DNA of 38,945 nt. Source: Deltaproteobacteria bacterium. Lineage in GTDB: Bacteria; Desulfobacterota; Desulfobulbia; Desulfobulbales; VMSU01. The notes beneath the pieces are model-generated. The model did not search any database and was not told where the DNA came from. It saw nothing but the letters and a program-made list of their open reading frames with translations. Every line of letters begins with the position of its first letter. The stretch's first letter is position 1. Positions 17,237 through 25,243 of the stretch are shown one piece after another. Position numbers and translations under genes: made by a program. The stretch spans positions 1 to 38,945 of the forward strand of contig JAJXUT010000011.1 of NCBI GenBank assembly GCA_021782655.1. Direction: 5' to 3'.

Positions 17237-18240
17237 CGCCAATCCTCCCGCATCGTCATCTCCCCGAGCAGCAGCAAGAGCGCGGCCAGCAGGAAGAACT
17301 GGAACTTCTCCTGGAAACGGGTCACGGTCTTAGCCGCCAATTGTCTCTTGCCGGCGTTCATGATCAGTTCCTGATAGACTTCGCCCAGGTTGATGTTGCC
17401 GGTCGCCACCGGCAGGTAGCGGCCGCCGGGGGTGGCCTCGGCCATCTGCCGCAGGACGGTGCCGTCGAGTTTGCTCCATACCTCCTGGCCCTGGTACTTG
17501 AGGAAGGTCTGCCGGCCCTGATCGTCGATGACGGGGATGCGCGCCCCCTCCTTCTCGTCTCCCAGGCCGATGACGATCAGCCTTACCCCCCGCTCTCCGG
17601 CGGCCTTGGCCGCCTCCAGCGGATAGCTGCCATGATCCTCGCCGTCGGTGATCAGGATCACATCCTGGTATCGCTGGGCCTGGTTGTCCAGGACATCGTG
17701 CAGCACGGTGCGCAGGGCGTCGCCGATCTTGGTGCCGCCCCGGGAGACCGAGTCAGGGCTCACCCCCTCCAGGGCCAGACGGAAGAAACCATAATCCAGG
17801 GTCAGCGGACATTTTACCACCGCCTGGCCGGCAAAAACCACCAGGGCCACCCGGTCTCCCCGCAGTCGGTCGATCACATCCGAGATGGCGAGCTTGGCGT
17901 GCTCTAAGCGGCTGGGGGCCAGGTCTTGGGCCAGCATACTCCTCGACACGTCAAGCAGGAAGACCACGTCCCGGCCCGAGCGCCTAACCGTCGTCTCTCG
18001 GCGATTCCAGGCCGGACGAGCCAGGGCCACGATCAGCAGGGCCAGGGCCAGAAAGAAGAGCCCCGCCCGGCCCAGCCGCCCGCCGCCCCTGGGCAGGAGG
18101 TGATCCCGCATCCCTGAATCGACGAAACGGGCCAGGGCCGCCCGCCGCTGGGCCGCCGCGTACCAGTAAAGCCCGGCCAGCAAGGGAAGCAGGGACAGTA
18201 GTGCCAGACGGCCCGCCGCGTACCAGTGGACGCCGTTCAC
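17233..18240 (-). CDS. batB: BatB: membrane-anchored VWA protein
   Basis: The 335-residue protein has an N-terminal hydrophobic pair of helices and a von Willebrand A domain. Its metal-ion site (MIDAS) begins LLDVSRSM (DxSxS), with a later TKIGD threonine and a DGEDHGS aspartate. A final transmembrane helix lies near the C terminus (FQFFLLAALLLLLGE). BatA/BatB pairs form membrane complexes whose VWA domains bind partners through divalent metal. The start is GTG at 18240, because it overlaps the batA stop (GTGA) and has a perfect GGAGG five bases upstream. An ATG at 18264 lies inside batA and lacks an SD. Confidence 0.9.
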   Translation of the reverse strand: MNGVHWYAAGRLALLSLLPLLAGLYWYAAAQRRAALARFVDSGMRDHLLPRGGGRLGRAGLFFLALALLIVALARPAWNRRETTVRRSGRDVVFLLDVSRSMLAQDLAPSRLEHAKLAISDVIDRLRGDRVALVVFAGQAVVKCPLTLDYGFFRLALEGVSPDSVSRGGTKIGDALRTVLHDVLDNQAQRYQDVILITDGEDHGSYPLEAAKAAGERGVRLIVIGLGDEKEGARIPVIDDQGRQTFLKYQGQEVWSKLDGTVLRQMAEATPGGRYLPVATGNINLGEVYQELIMNAGKRQLAAKTVTRFQEKFQFFLLAALLLLLGEMTMREDWR

Positions 18241-19292
18241 GGCAGCCTCCGGAAAAGGGTGCAACGCAGAACGGCCTCCAGCAGCAACAGGATCAGGGCG
18301 GCGGCCGCCAGGGGAACGAAATACTCCCGGTAGTCGAGGTAGCGCACGCTCTCCACCTCGCTCTTCTCCAGATGATCGATCTCCCGGTACACCGCCAGCA
18401 GGGCCTGGCCGTCCTGGGCCATCCAGAAGCTGCCGCCGGTGGTCTTGGCGATCTGCTTCAAGGTCTGGAGGTCCACCCCCTCGCCGGTGCGCACCAGTTG
18501 GGTGCCGAACAGGGTATCCACCTTGACTACCCCGTCGCCGCCCACCCCAATGGCATAGACCTTAATCCCCCACTTCTTGGCCAGCTGGGCGGCCTCCTCC
18601 GGAGCATAACGCCCGGCGTTGTTCTGGCCGTCGGTCAGGAGGATGATGATCTTACTCTTGATGGTATAGGTCTTGCCGCCTTCCCCGGCCTGCCGGGCCA
18701 GGGTCTGCTCCGCGGTGTGCAGCCGGGCGGCGGCCAGGGCGATGGCGTCGCCGATGGCGGTGCGGTTGTTGGGGCTGTCCTGGGCCGCCACCCGGATGGT
18801 CTTGACAAACCCGGCCAGGACACCGTGGGCCAGGGTCAAGGGGCAGACGGTCTCGGGGTAGCGGTCGAAGCTCACCATGCCGATCAGATCGGCGGGCCGG
18901 CCCTTGAGCTCGCGCCGGTTGCCGTTCACGAACTCGGAAAACACCTGTTTTACCACCTCCAGGCGGCTCGACTTCCGGCCCTCAAAGTTCATCTCGTTGC
19001 CCATGCTGCCGGAACGATCCACCACCATCTCAATCGCCACCCCCCGGCTTACGTCCCGCACCTTCTCGATCCCCGCCTGGGGCCGGGCCAGGGCCACGAT
19101 CAGCAGGATCAAGGCCAGGAGGCGGAGATAGCCCGGCAGACGGCGCAGTCGCAGCCGCCAAGAGACCTCCTCCGTGGGCAGCAGTCCCAGGTCGGAGAAC
19201 AGCAGCCCCCTCCCCCTCCCACGCCGCCAGATCAGCACCAGGCCAGGCAAGACCAGCAAGCCCAACAGGGCCAGGGGGGTGGCAAACCTCAT
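18237..19292 (-). CDS. batA: BatA: membrane-anchored VWA protein
   Basis: The 351-residue protein has two N-terminal transmembrane helices (about residues 4-22 and 55-70) around a short cytoplasmic loop. A VWA domain follows whose MIDAS motif is VVDRSGSMG (D92, S94, S96), with the remaining MIDAS parts in NRTAIGDAIA and LLTDGQNNAG. A C-terminal membrane helix (FVPLAAAALILLLLEA) closes it. The start at 19292 is set by an ATGA overlap with the preceding gene and by the hydrophobic segment that follows at once; an upstream in-frame ATG would run back into the preceding gene. It should act in the inner membrane with BatB and the MoxR ATPase. Confidence 0.92.
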   Translation of the reverse strand: MRFATPLALLGLLVLPGLVLIWRRGRGRGLLFSDLGLLPTEEVSWRLRLRRLPGYLRLLALILLIVALARPQAGIEKVRDVSRGVAIEMVVDRSGSMGNEMNFEGRKSSRLEVVKQVFSEFVNGNRRELKGRPADLIGMVSFDRYPETVCPLTLAHGVLAGFVKTIRVAAQDSPNNRTAIGDAIALAAARLHTAEQTLARQAGEGGKTYTIKSKIIILLTDGQNNAGRYAPEEAAQLAKKWGIKVYAIGVGGDGVVKVDTLFGTQLVRTGEGVDLQTLKQIAKTTGGSFWMAQDGQALLAVYREIDHLEKSEVESVRYLDYREYFVPLAAAALILLLLEAVLRCTLFRRLP

Positions 19293-20320
19293 ATTCCGGC
19301 CCCCGTTCCGGCCCCATCCTCCTGGGGCTCGGTCTGACCGACGAAGCGGCGGCACAGCTCCAAGGCCGCCTCCGCCTCCGGGCGGGAGGGGAGACGGTTG
19401 GCGAATTTCACCAGGTCGCAGCCGGCCAGAAACTCGGCCAGCAACCGGGCGTTGGCCGGTTCGGCCATCGGCCCGCCCCGTACCTCCCGCAACTCCAGGA
19501 GGAACTCCTCGGTGGTCCGCTCCGGGGCCTTGAGCCCGAAACGGGCCTCGATGTAGCGGCGCAGGATGCCGGAGAGCCGGTCGTAGAAGACCTGGCCCTC
19601 GCCCCGGCCCAGGAGGTCAGCGGCCAGCAGCTCGTCCAACGCCCGATAGGCAGCCAGATGCGGGGGAAGAAACGGCGGCGGGAGTTTACTTCGCCGCCGC
19701 CAGCGCCGCAGGCCCCAGAACCCGGCCAACAGCAGCCCCGCCATCGCTACCCCCAGCCCGGCCAGCAGCCAGGGAGAAAACGGCGGGAGGACGGGAGGGG
19801 CAATATCGGCGAGCTTGACTCCCTGCTCGCCTGGGGCGAGCAGGGAGTCAACCCGCACCGTCACCGGCTCACTGCTGACCGTGGCCACCGGGGAGCCACC
19901 CTGGCCCCAGGCCTCGATCGTCAGGGCCGGGAGCCGCCACTCGCCGGGGGCCTGGGGATCGAGCAGCAGCCGAAAATTCACCCGCACCTTGCCCTCGCCA
20001 CCCATTTCGGGAGGTGATTGGGAGGAAGAGACGACGCTCAGCCCCGGCAAGTCTGGGAGCTTGGCCAGGCGCAGGGAGTAAGATTCGTCGGCCTCGGCCC
20101 GCAGCTCAAGGCGCAGGTGCTCGGCCACCGTCAACCGCTGGCGGTCGAGGGTCAGGGTGAGGGTCAAGGGGCCGTTTTTGAACTCCCGGCTGACCGCCGG
20201 CCTCCTGGCCGCCGCCGGGGCCGGCGGTTTGACGCAGGCGCCCAGGCCCAACAATGCCGCCGCCATAAGCCCAAAAACAAGCCACCGCCGCCAGCGGCCC
20301 GAGATGCACGTCTCCCTCAC
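19289..20320 (-). CDS. Lipoprotein of the Bat operon (DUF4381/BatD-like)
   Basis: The 343-residue protein has a lipoprotein signal (lipobox LGAC, Cys about residue 29). A periplasmic Ig-like beta region of about 130 residues follows, then one transmembrane helix (PWLLAGLGVAMAGLLLAGFW, about residues 180-200). The cytoplasmic helical domain contains YRALDELLAADLLGRGEGQ and a tail rich in Leu/Ala/Glu. The Ig-TM-helical layout is like a shortened BatD and like DUF4381 proteins that often sit between DUF58 and VWA genes. The start is a GTG that overlaps the DUF58 stop (GTGA). I cannot assign a biochemical activity. Confidence 0.78.
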   Translation of the reverse strand: MRETCISGRWRRWLVFGLMAAALLGLGACVKPPAPAAARRPAVSREFKNGPLTLTLTLDRQRLTVAEHLRLELRAEADESYSLRLAKLPDLPGLSVVSSSQSPPEMGGEGKVRVNFRLLLDPQAPGEWRLPALTIEAWGQGGSPVATVSSEPVTVRVDSLLAPGEQGVKLADIAPPVLPPFSPWLLAGLGVAMAGLLLAGFWGLRRWRRRSKLPPPFLPPHLAAYRALDELLAADLLGRGEGQVFYDRLSGILRRYIEARFGLKAPERTTEEFLLELREVRGGPMAEPANARLLAEFLAGCDLVKFANRLPSRPEAEAALELCRRFVGQTEPQEDGAGTGAGI

Positions 20321-21213
20321 CGCCGCCTCTCCCGCTGCTTAAAGAAACGCACCAAATCGTCCACGTAGGAGATCCGCCGCCCGTCCTCGGCCCGGATGAC
20401 GATCGGAATATGATCCACGGCCAGCGAGCCGAACAGCCGCTCCAGCCCCCGCCGTCGCTCCTCGCGCCGCCGTTCGTAGGCGGCCTGAAAGGCGGGATCG
20501 GAGGTATCGACCAGCCGGGTGCGTCCGGTCTCGGAATCGGACAGCTCCATCAGCCCCAGCCGGGGCAGGCTCAGCTCGCGACGGTCGAGGATGGAGACGG
20601 CGATCAGGTCGTGGCGGCGGGCTAGGGCACCCAGGGGCCGGGCGAAGTCCGGGGCCAGGAAATCCGAAAGCAGAAACACCACCCCCCGCTTGCGGGCCAC
20701 CCGGCCTAAAAAATCCAGGGTAAAGGCCAGGTCGGTGCCCCGGCCCTCGGGGGAGGAGTCCAGCACCTCCCGGATGATCCTCAGCACATGCGAGGCCCCC
20801 TTGCGGGGCGGGATGAACCTCTCCACCCGCTCGGAGAAGAGCAGGAGCCCCACCTTGTCGTTGTTCCTGATCGCCGAGAAGGCAAGGAGGGCGCAAAGCT
20901 CCGCCGCCACCTCGCTCTTGCGCCTGCTCGCCGAGCCGAAGAGCCCGGAGGCGGAGAGATCAACGGCCAGGAATACGGTCAGCTCCCGCTCCTCGACGTA
21001 GCGTTTGACAAAGGGATGGCCGGTGCGGGCGGTGACGTTCCAGTCGATCAGCCGCACCTCGTCGCCGGGCGCATACTCGCGCACCTCGTCGAACTCCATG
21101 CCCCGACCCTTGAAGACGCTTAGATACTCGCCGGCCAGGATATCGTCCACCGCCCGCCGAGTAAGAATCTGGATAAACCGGATCCGGCGGGCCAGTTCGC
21201 TGGTCCCGCTCAT
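20317..21213 (-). CDS. DUF58 domain protein, MoxR partner
   Basis: The 298-residue soluble protein contains the DUF58 hallmark VRLIDWNVTARTGHP followed by KRYVEERELTVFLAVD and the VWA-like site DLSASGLFG. DUF58 proteins are degenerate VWA proteins almost always encoded directly after a MoxR AAA+ ATPase, which is the case here. The start overlaps the moxR stop (ATGA at 21210-21213). It probably links the ATPase to the membrane-bound Bat proteins. No transmembrane helix is seen. Confidence 0.92.
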   Translation of the reverse strand: MSGTSELARRIRFIQILTRRAVDDILAGEYLSVFKGRGMEFDEVREYAPGDEVRLIDWNVTARTGHPFVKRYVEERELTVFLAVDLSASGLFGSASRRKSEVAAELCALLAFSAIRNNDKVGLLLFSERVERFIPPRKGASHVLRIIREVLDSSPEGRGTDLAFTLDFLGRVARKRGVVFLLSDFLAPDFARPLGALARRHDLIAVSILDRRELSLPRLGLMELSDSETGRTRLVDTSDPAFQAAYERRREERRRGLERLFGSLAVDHIPIVIRAEDGRRISYVDDLVRFFKQRERRR

Positions 21214-22199
21214 GGCACGGCGACGGTGTCGAATATCCGGCGGATGATGTTCTCGGGAGTGACCTCCTCGGCCTCGGCCTCGTAGGTCAGGGTGATCCGG
21301 TGGCGCAGGACGTCCAAACCAATGGTCTTCACGTCCTGGGGGGTTACGTAGCCCCGTCCGGCAAGCAGGGCAAAGGCCTTGGCGCCCAGGGCCAGAAAGA
21401 TGGTGGCCCTGGGCGAGGCCCCGTACTGGATGAGGTGGCCGATCTCCAAGCCGAACTTACGGGGATCGCGGCTGGCGGTCACCAGATTGACGATGTATTC
21501 CTCCACCTTGGGGTCGAGGTAGATGCGGCGGGTCAGCCGCCGCAGGCGGAGGATGTCCTCCTGATCGAGCACCGGGGCCACTGCCGGCGGCTCCTCGTCT
21601 CCCGCCATCAGGCGCAGGATGCGCTGCTCATCCTCCGGGCCGGGATAACCGACCGTGAGCTTGAGCATGAAACGGTCCACCTGGGCCTCGGGCAGGCGGT
21701 AGGTACCCTCCTGCTCGATGGGATTCTGGGTGGCCAGCACCAGGAAGGGCTCGGCCAGGGGGTAACTGGCGTCACCGATGGTCACCTGCCTCTCCTGCAT
21801 GGCCTCGAGCAGGGCGCTCTGCACCTTGGCCGGGGCCCGGTTGATCTCGTCGGCCAGGATAATGTTGGCGAAGATCGGCCCCTTACGGGTGGTGAAGTCG
21901 CCGGTCTTAGGGTTGTAGATCAGGGTGCCGACCAGGTCGCCGGGCAAGAGGTCGGGGGTGAACTGAAGGCGCTTGAAACTGGCCCGCAGCGTCTGGGCCA
22001 GGGTAGTGACCGTCTTGGTCTTGGCCAGGCCCGGCACCCCCTCGATCAACACGTGCTGATTGCACAGCAGGGCCACCAGCAGCCGGTCGATCAGCGTCTG
22101 CTGTCCGACAATCGCCTTGGCGATCTCCCGGCGCACCAACTGCAACGGGGCGCTCTCCTCGGCCACCGCCTGCCCTATCTCCCGAACATCAACACCCAT
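21210..22199 (-). CDS. moxR: MoxR-family AAA+ ATPase
   Basis: The 329-residue ATPase has Walker A EGVPGLAKTK (about residues 53-62), Walker B IILADEINRAP with adjacent LLEAMQE, sensor 1 LVLATQNPIEQEGTY, and an arginine-rich C-terminal lid (GASPRATIFLALGAKAFALL). These are typical of the MoxR subfamily, chaperone-like ATPases that mature or activate VWA partners. The start at 22199 was chosen because a very strong SD (GAGGAGGGAGG) ends just upstream. An earlier in-frame ATG at 22325 would place the promoter boxes inside the coding region. It is the first gene of an eight-gene operon running to 13261. Confidence 0.95.
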   Translation of the reverse strand: MGVDVREIGQAVAEESAPLQLVRREIAKAIVGQQTLIDRLLVALLCNQHVLIEGVPGLAKTKTVTTLAQTLRASFKRLQFTPDLLPGDLVGTLIYNPKTGDFTTRKGPIFANIILADEINRAPAKVQSALLEAMQERQVTIGDASYPLAEPFLVLATQNPIEQEGTYRLPEAQVDRFMLKLTVGYPGPEDEQRILRLMAGDEEPPAVAPVLDQEDILRLRRLTRRIYLDPKVEEYIVNLVTASRDPRKFGLEIGHLIQYGASPRATIFLALGAKAFALLAGRGYVTPQDVKTIGLDVLRHRITLTYEAEAEEVTPENIIRRIFDTVAVP

Positions 22200-22279
22200 G
22201 CCTCCCTCCTCACTAGAAATGGCGCCGCCTGCCGCCCCGGCCAACAGCTCGGCGGGCGGCAAGACAGCAAACGGAGGCA

Positions 22280-22307
22280 ATTCTAATCCTAGCCCCCGGA
22301 TTGTCAA
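22280..22307 (-). promoter_or_regulatory. Sigma70-type promoter of the moxR-bat operon
   Basis: Read on the minus strand, TTGACA (22307-22302) is followed after 16 bases by TAGAAT (22285-22280), five of six matches to the -10 consensus. Transcription should begin near 22272, giving a leader of about 70 bases before moxR. Confidence 0.72.
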
Positions 22308-22365
22308 GGGGGCAAGGCAGGGCATCTCTTAAAACCGGGCACGACTGCCCCCCGACGCAACGGGA

Positions 22366-22455
22366 ATTATTTACTGACGGTCTCGCAAAAAGGGCCGACA
22401 TCCAAACCGCCACGCAACGCAGTAGATCGGCCTTGTTGCGACGCCATCATTTACT
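22366..22455. repeat. Dispersed inverted-repeat element, copy 2
   Basis: The left end reads GACGGTCTCGCAAAAAGGGC and the right end, inverted, reads GATGGCGTCGCAACAAGGCC. The two arms agree at most positions over about 24 bases. The inverted right end shares GATGGCGTCGCAA and CCGATCTAC with the element at 26945. It fills the space between the moxR promoter and the hemY stop codon. Confidence 0.65.
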
Positions 22456-22463
22456 GGCGGCTC

Positions 22464-23840
22464 CTAAAAATATACCGCCTTCACCTTGGCCTCGTCCTGC
22501 CGGCCAGTGGCCTCGACCATCGCCAACACCGTGTTCTTGGCCGACCTGATCATGTCGTTCATGCCGATGCCGTCCCAGCCGAAGCCGCAGATCAGCAGAC
22601 CGGGGAAATGCCGCTCCATCTCGGCCCGCCAGGCCAGGAGCCGGGGATGATCCATCTCCAGTTGGGGGATGCCGTGCTCGGGCCGCAACACCCGGCTGAA
22701 CAGGGGAGGCTCCGGCAGCTCGATCAGTTGGCGCAGGTCTTCATATACCGCAGAGACCAGCTCCTCGTCGTCCAAGGCCAGACGCTCCGGATGCCGCCGC
22801 CCGCCCACCAGGGCCTCGATCAACACCTGGCCGGATGGTGCCCGGCCCTGGAACATGTGGGAGGTGAACATCGCCCCCAGAGTGAAACGCCCCTCCCGCT
22901 CGGGGGCCAGATAGCCAAAGCCGTAAGGCACCTTGGCCCGCCCGGAAAGGCCCATGACCACGTTGACGATCCGCGACACCGGCAGGCAACTGACCGGCGG
23001 CGGCCTAAGGCCGGACAAGAGTTGCAGGCCGCCATTCACCGGCGCCGCCAGCACCACCTGCCCGGCCTCGATCGTCCCCTGGTCGGTGCGCACCCGCCAA
23101 TCCCCTCCCCCACCAGGTTCCAACCCCTGAACCAGGGTGTTTTTGGCCACCTCCCGCCCTTGGGCGAGGACGCTTATCAGCCGTTCCATGCCGTCCGGGA
23201 AGTTCAGCATCGACGGCAGCCTCCCCAGGCCCTTACCCTTGGCCGCCGCCCGCTTCTTGCGGATCAGGCCCCTAATCACCGAGCCTGTGGCAAGCTCCAA
23301 CTGGCGAACTCCAGGCATCACCGAATCGAAGCAGAGCCTGGTATAATCGCCGGCAAAACTGCCGGTGACCGCGGCATCCACCAGGGGCAAAAGCTCGGGG
23401 CCAAAGCGATGCCTCACCCAGTCGCCGATGGTCATCGCCTCTGGTATTGGCCGCCGCCAGAGATCGGCCAGCACCCGCAGCTTGCCCCATCCCGAGATCA
23501 GGGGAGTGGTCAGGGCGGCGGCCAGGCTCTGCGGCAGACGCACCAGCTTGCCCCGGTGACAGAGATAGCGGTAAAAATCCCCCAGGGGCGCCGCCTGGGC
23601 CTCGTTGTAGAGCCCGGTGTCGCGCAACAGTTCCTGGCTCTCCGCGGTGTTGTCGAGAAAGCCATGCGGCCCCCACTCGCCCTGGAATCCCGCCTGCCGG
23701 AAGGTCTGTACCGCCCCGCCCAGCCGGGGGGCCTTCTCCACCACCAGCAGCGAACGGCCCGGGAGTAGCTTGTCGACAAAATGGGCCACGCTCAACCCCG
23801 ACAGGCCGCCGCCGACAATCAGCACGTCATATCTCGCCAT
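22464..23840 (-). CDS. hemY: Protoporphyrinogen oxidase (HemY type)
   Basis: The 458-residue FAD protein opens with the dinucleotide-binding motif VLIVGGGLSGLS (residues 7-17) and the downstream acidic pair VVEKAPRLGGAVQTF. The substrate-binding segment includes GEWGPHGFLDN and the C-terminal FAD motif ends GFGWDGIGMNDMIRSA. These features and the length match HemY-type enzymes, which oxidise protoporphyrinogen (or coproporphyrinogen III) by six electrons in late heme synthesis. An SD (GGAGAAAGG) precedes the ATG. Some relatives use oxygen, others alternative acceptors; the acceptor cannot be read from the sequence. A flavodoxin-like gene starts divergently only 35 bases away. Confidence 0.92.
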   Translation of the reverse strand: MARYDVLIVGGGLSGLSVAHFVDKLLPGRSLLVVEKAPRLGGAVQTFRQAGFQGEWGPHGFLDNTAESQELLRDTGLYNEAQAAPLGDFYRYLCHRGKLVRLPQSLAAALTTPLISGWGKLRVLADLWRRPIPEAMTIGDWVRHRFGPELLPLVDAAVTGSFAGDYTRLCFDSVMPGVRQLELATGSVIRGLIRKKRAAAKGKGLGRLPSMLNFPDGMERLISVLAQGREVAKNTLVQGLEPGGGGDWRVRTDQGTIEAGQVVLAAPVNGGLQLLSGLRPPPVSCLPVSRIVNVVMGLSGRAKVPYGFGYLAPEREGRFTLGAMFTSHMFQGRAPSGQVLIEALVGGRRHPERLALDDEELVSAVYEDLRQLIELPEPPLFSRVLRPEHGIPQLEMDHPRLLAWRAEMERHFPGLLICGFGWDGIGMNDMIRSAKNTVLAMVEATGRQDEAKVKAVYF

Positions 23841-23875
23841 CGCCTTTCTCCTTGTCAGCCACGCGGCCCCTGATT

Positions 23876-24589
23876 ATGATGGTGGCCGTGAATGGCACCC
23901 AGGTCAACCCCACAAAAACAAAAAGAATCCTCATCATCGGCTACTCATTCAGTGGCCAGACCAGCGGTCTGGTACGCCAGATCCTAACCGCCTTGCAACA
24001 GGAAGGCCACGAGGTGGTCAAGGAAAGGCTGACCCCAGAACCGGCCCTGAAGTTTCCCACCAGCTCGATCTGGACCTGCCTCGCCATGATGCTGACCACC
24101 TTCCTGCGGATCCGCACCCCGATCCAGGCCTTGTCACCCGTATGTTTCACCGGCTTCGACCTCATCATCCTGGCCGGCCCGACCTGGTCTTACAACCCCA
24201 GCGGCCCCATCCTCTCCCTGATCGACCGGGATGGGAAGAGGCTGTTTGCCGGCCAGACGGTACTGCCGGTGATCTCCTGCCGGGGTTACTGGCGAATGCA
24301 CCGCTGGGGCCTCGTCCGGCTGCTCGTCCGTACTGGGGCCAGGGTTCCCAACTGCATCGTTTTCTCCCACCCCAACCGCGAGCCTTGGCGCACCATCGGC
24401 GTCTTTCTCAAGATCGCCGGCAAGACGCCGGAACGCTGGCCGATCCTGCGCCGTCACTACACCCACTTCGGCCACTCCCGCGACCAGCAGGACGAGGCGG
24501 CCCGGTTCGGGACCCTGATCGGTCAGGCCTTAAGCCGCGGCGAATCCCTGGCCGAGATAGAATTCCACACCCCCCTCGCCCTGCCCTGA
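23876..24589 (+). CDS. Flavodoxin-fold protein, DarA/NAD(P)H-reductase-like
   Basis: The 237-residue protein has a flavodoxin-like N-terminal phosphate-binding loop (ILIIGYSFSGQTSGLV, about residues 18-33) and a second flavin-site segment, FDLIILAGPTWSYNPSGPI. Further features are VISCRGYWRMH and a C-terminal HFGHSRDQQDEAARFG. This combination reminds me of flavodoxin-family proteins annotated as dialkylresorcinol-condensing-enzyme-like, but I cannot assign a substrate. A hydrophobic stretch at about residues 62-75 may touch the membrane. Start ATG 23876 or 23879; neither has a clear SD. Its divergent position beside hemY allows the hypothesis that it supplies or accepts electrons for that enzyme. 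Confidence 0.7.
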   Translation: MMVAVNGTQVNPTKTKRILIIGYSFSGQTSGLVRQILTALQQEGHEVVKERLTPEPALKFPTSSIWTCLAMMLTTFLRIRTPIQALSPVCFTGFDLIILAGPTWSYNPSGPILSLIDRDGKRLFAGQTVLPVISCRGYWRMHRWGLVRLLVRTGARVPNCIVFSHPNREPWRTIGVFLKIAGKTPERWPILRRHYTHFGHSRDQQDEAARFGTLIGQALSRGESLAEIEFHTPLALP

Positions 24590-24598
24590 GGATAGCGG

Positions 24599-25117
24599 CT
24601 AGAACTCGATCCCCGGTTGGGCCTTGACGCCCTCGGCGTAAGGATGCTTCACCTCCCGCATCTCGGTCACCAGCTCCGCCTCCCGCACCAGGGCCGGGCT
24701 GGCGTCGCGGCCGGTGACCACCAGATGCACCCGAGGTGGCCGCCGGCGGATGACCTCTAGGATCCGCCCCTCCTCCACCAGACCATAGTTTATGACGTAG
24801 GTCAGTTCGTCTAGCACCACCAGGTCGAAGGCCCCGGACATGATCTTCCCCTCCGCCATCGCCCAACCCTCCTCAGCGGCCCGGCGGCTCGCCTCCGGGC
24901 TCTGCTTCCAGGTGAAGCCGCTGCCGGTCACATGGAACTCCACCCCGGCCAAGGACGCACAGGCCTTGGCCTCGCCGGTGGGCCAGCGGCCCTTGATGAA
25001 CTGCACGACGCAGACCGAAAATCCGTGCCCCACGGCCCGCAACACCTGCCCCAAGGCGGCGGTGGTCTTGCCCTTGCCGTGGCCGGTATAAAGTATGGTC
25101 AGCCCCCGTCGCTCCAT
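24599..25117 (-). CDS. cobO: Corrinoid adenosyltransferase CobO/BtuR
   Basis: The enzyme transfers the adenosyl group of ATP to cob(I)yrinic acid diamide or cobalamin, forming adenosyl-corrinoid. The 172-residue protein has the family P-loop TGHGKGKTTAALGQ (about residues 11-24). It also has VVQFIKG, the Walker-B-like LVVLDELTYVINYGL, and the RPPRVHLVVTGRDA and MREVKHPY segments, all typical of CobO. The ATG at 25117 is favoured over an in-frame TTG at 25147 because the homologous protein begins close to the P-loop. It ends 9 bases from the convergent flavodoxin-like gene. No cobalamin riboswitch is visible. Confidence 0.93.
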   Translation of the reverse strand: MERRGLTILYTGHGKGKTTAALGQVLRAVGHGFSVCVVQFIKGRWPTGEAKACASLAGVEFHVTGSGFTWKQSPEASRRAAEEGWAMAEGKIMSGAFDLVVLDELTYVINYGLVEEGRILEVIRRRPPRVHLVVTGRDASPALVREAELVTEMREVKHPYAEGVKAQPGIEF

Positions 25118-25150
25118 GTCTTCCAATTTTTCTTGCCCCGCCCTCAAACG

Positions 25151-25185
25151 ACAAGAGGGCTTGACTAAACGCCAAGCCCTCTTGT
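25151..25185 (-). terminator. Hairpin terminator after the TPR gene
   Basis: Two perfect 13-base arms (ACAAGAGGGCTTG and CAAGCCCTCTTGT) enclose a 9-base loop. On the minus strand the hairpin is followed by a short T-rich run (TCGTTTG), so it is a plausible though not ideal intrinsic terminator for the transcript ending at 25244. It also lies in the leader of cobO. Confidence 0.6.
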
Positions 25186-25243
25186 CAGTAGTCAGGGAAT
25201 ACCCCTCCTTCCCCTGATTATCCCGGCAGTCCCTTATGGCCCC

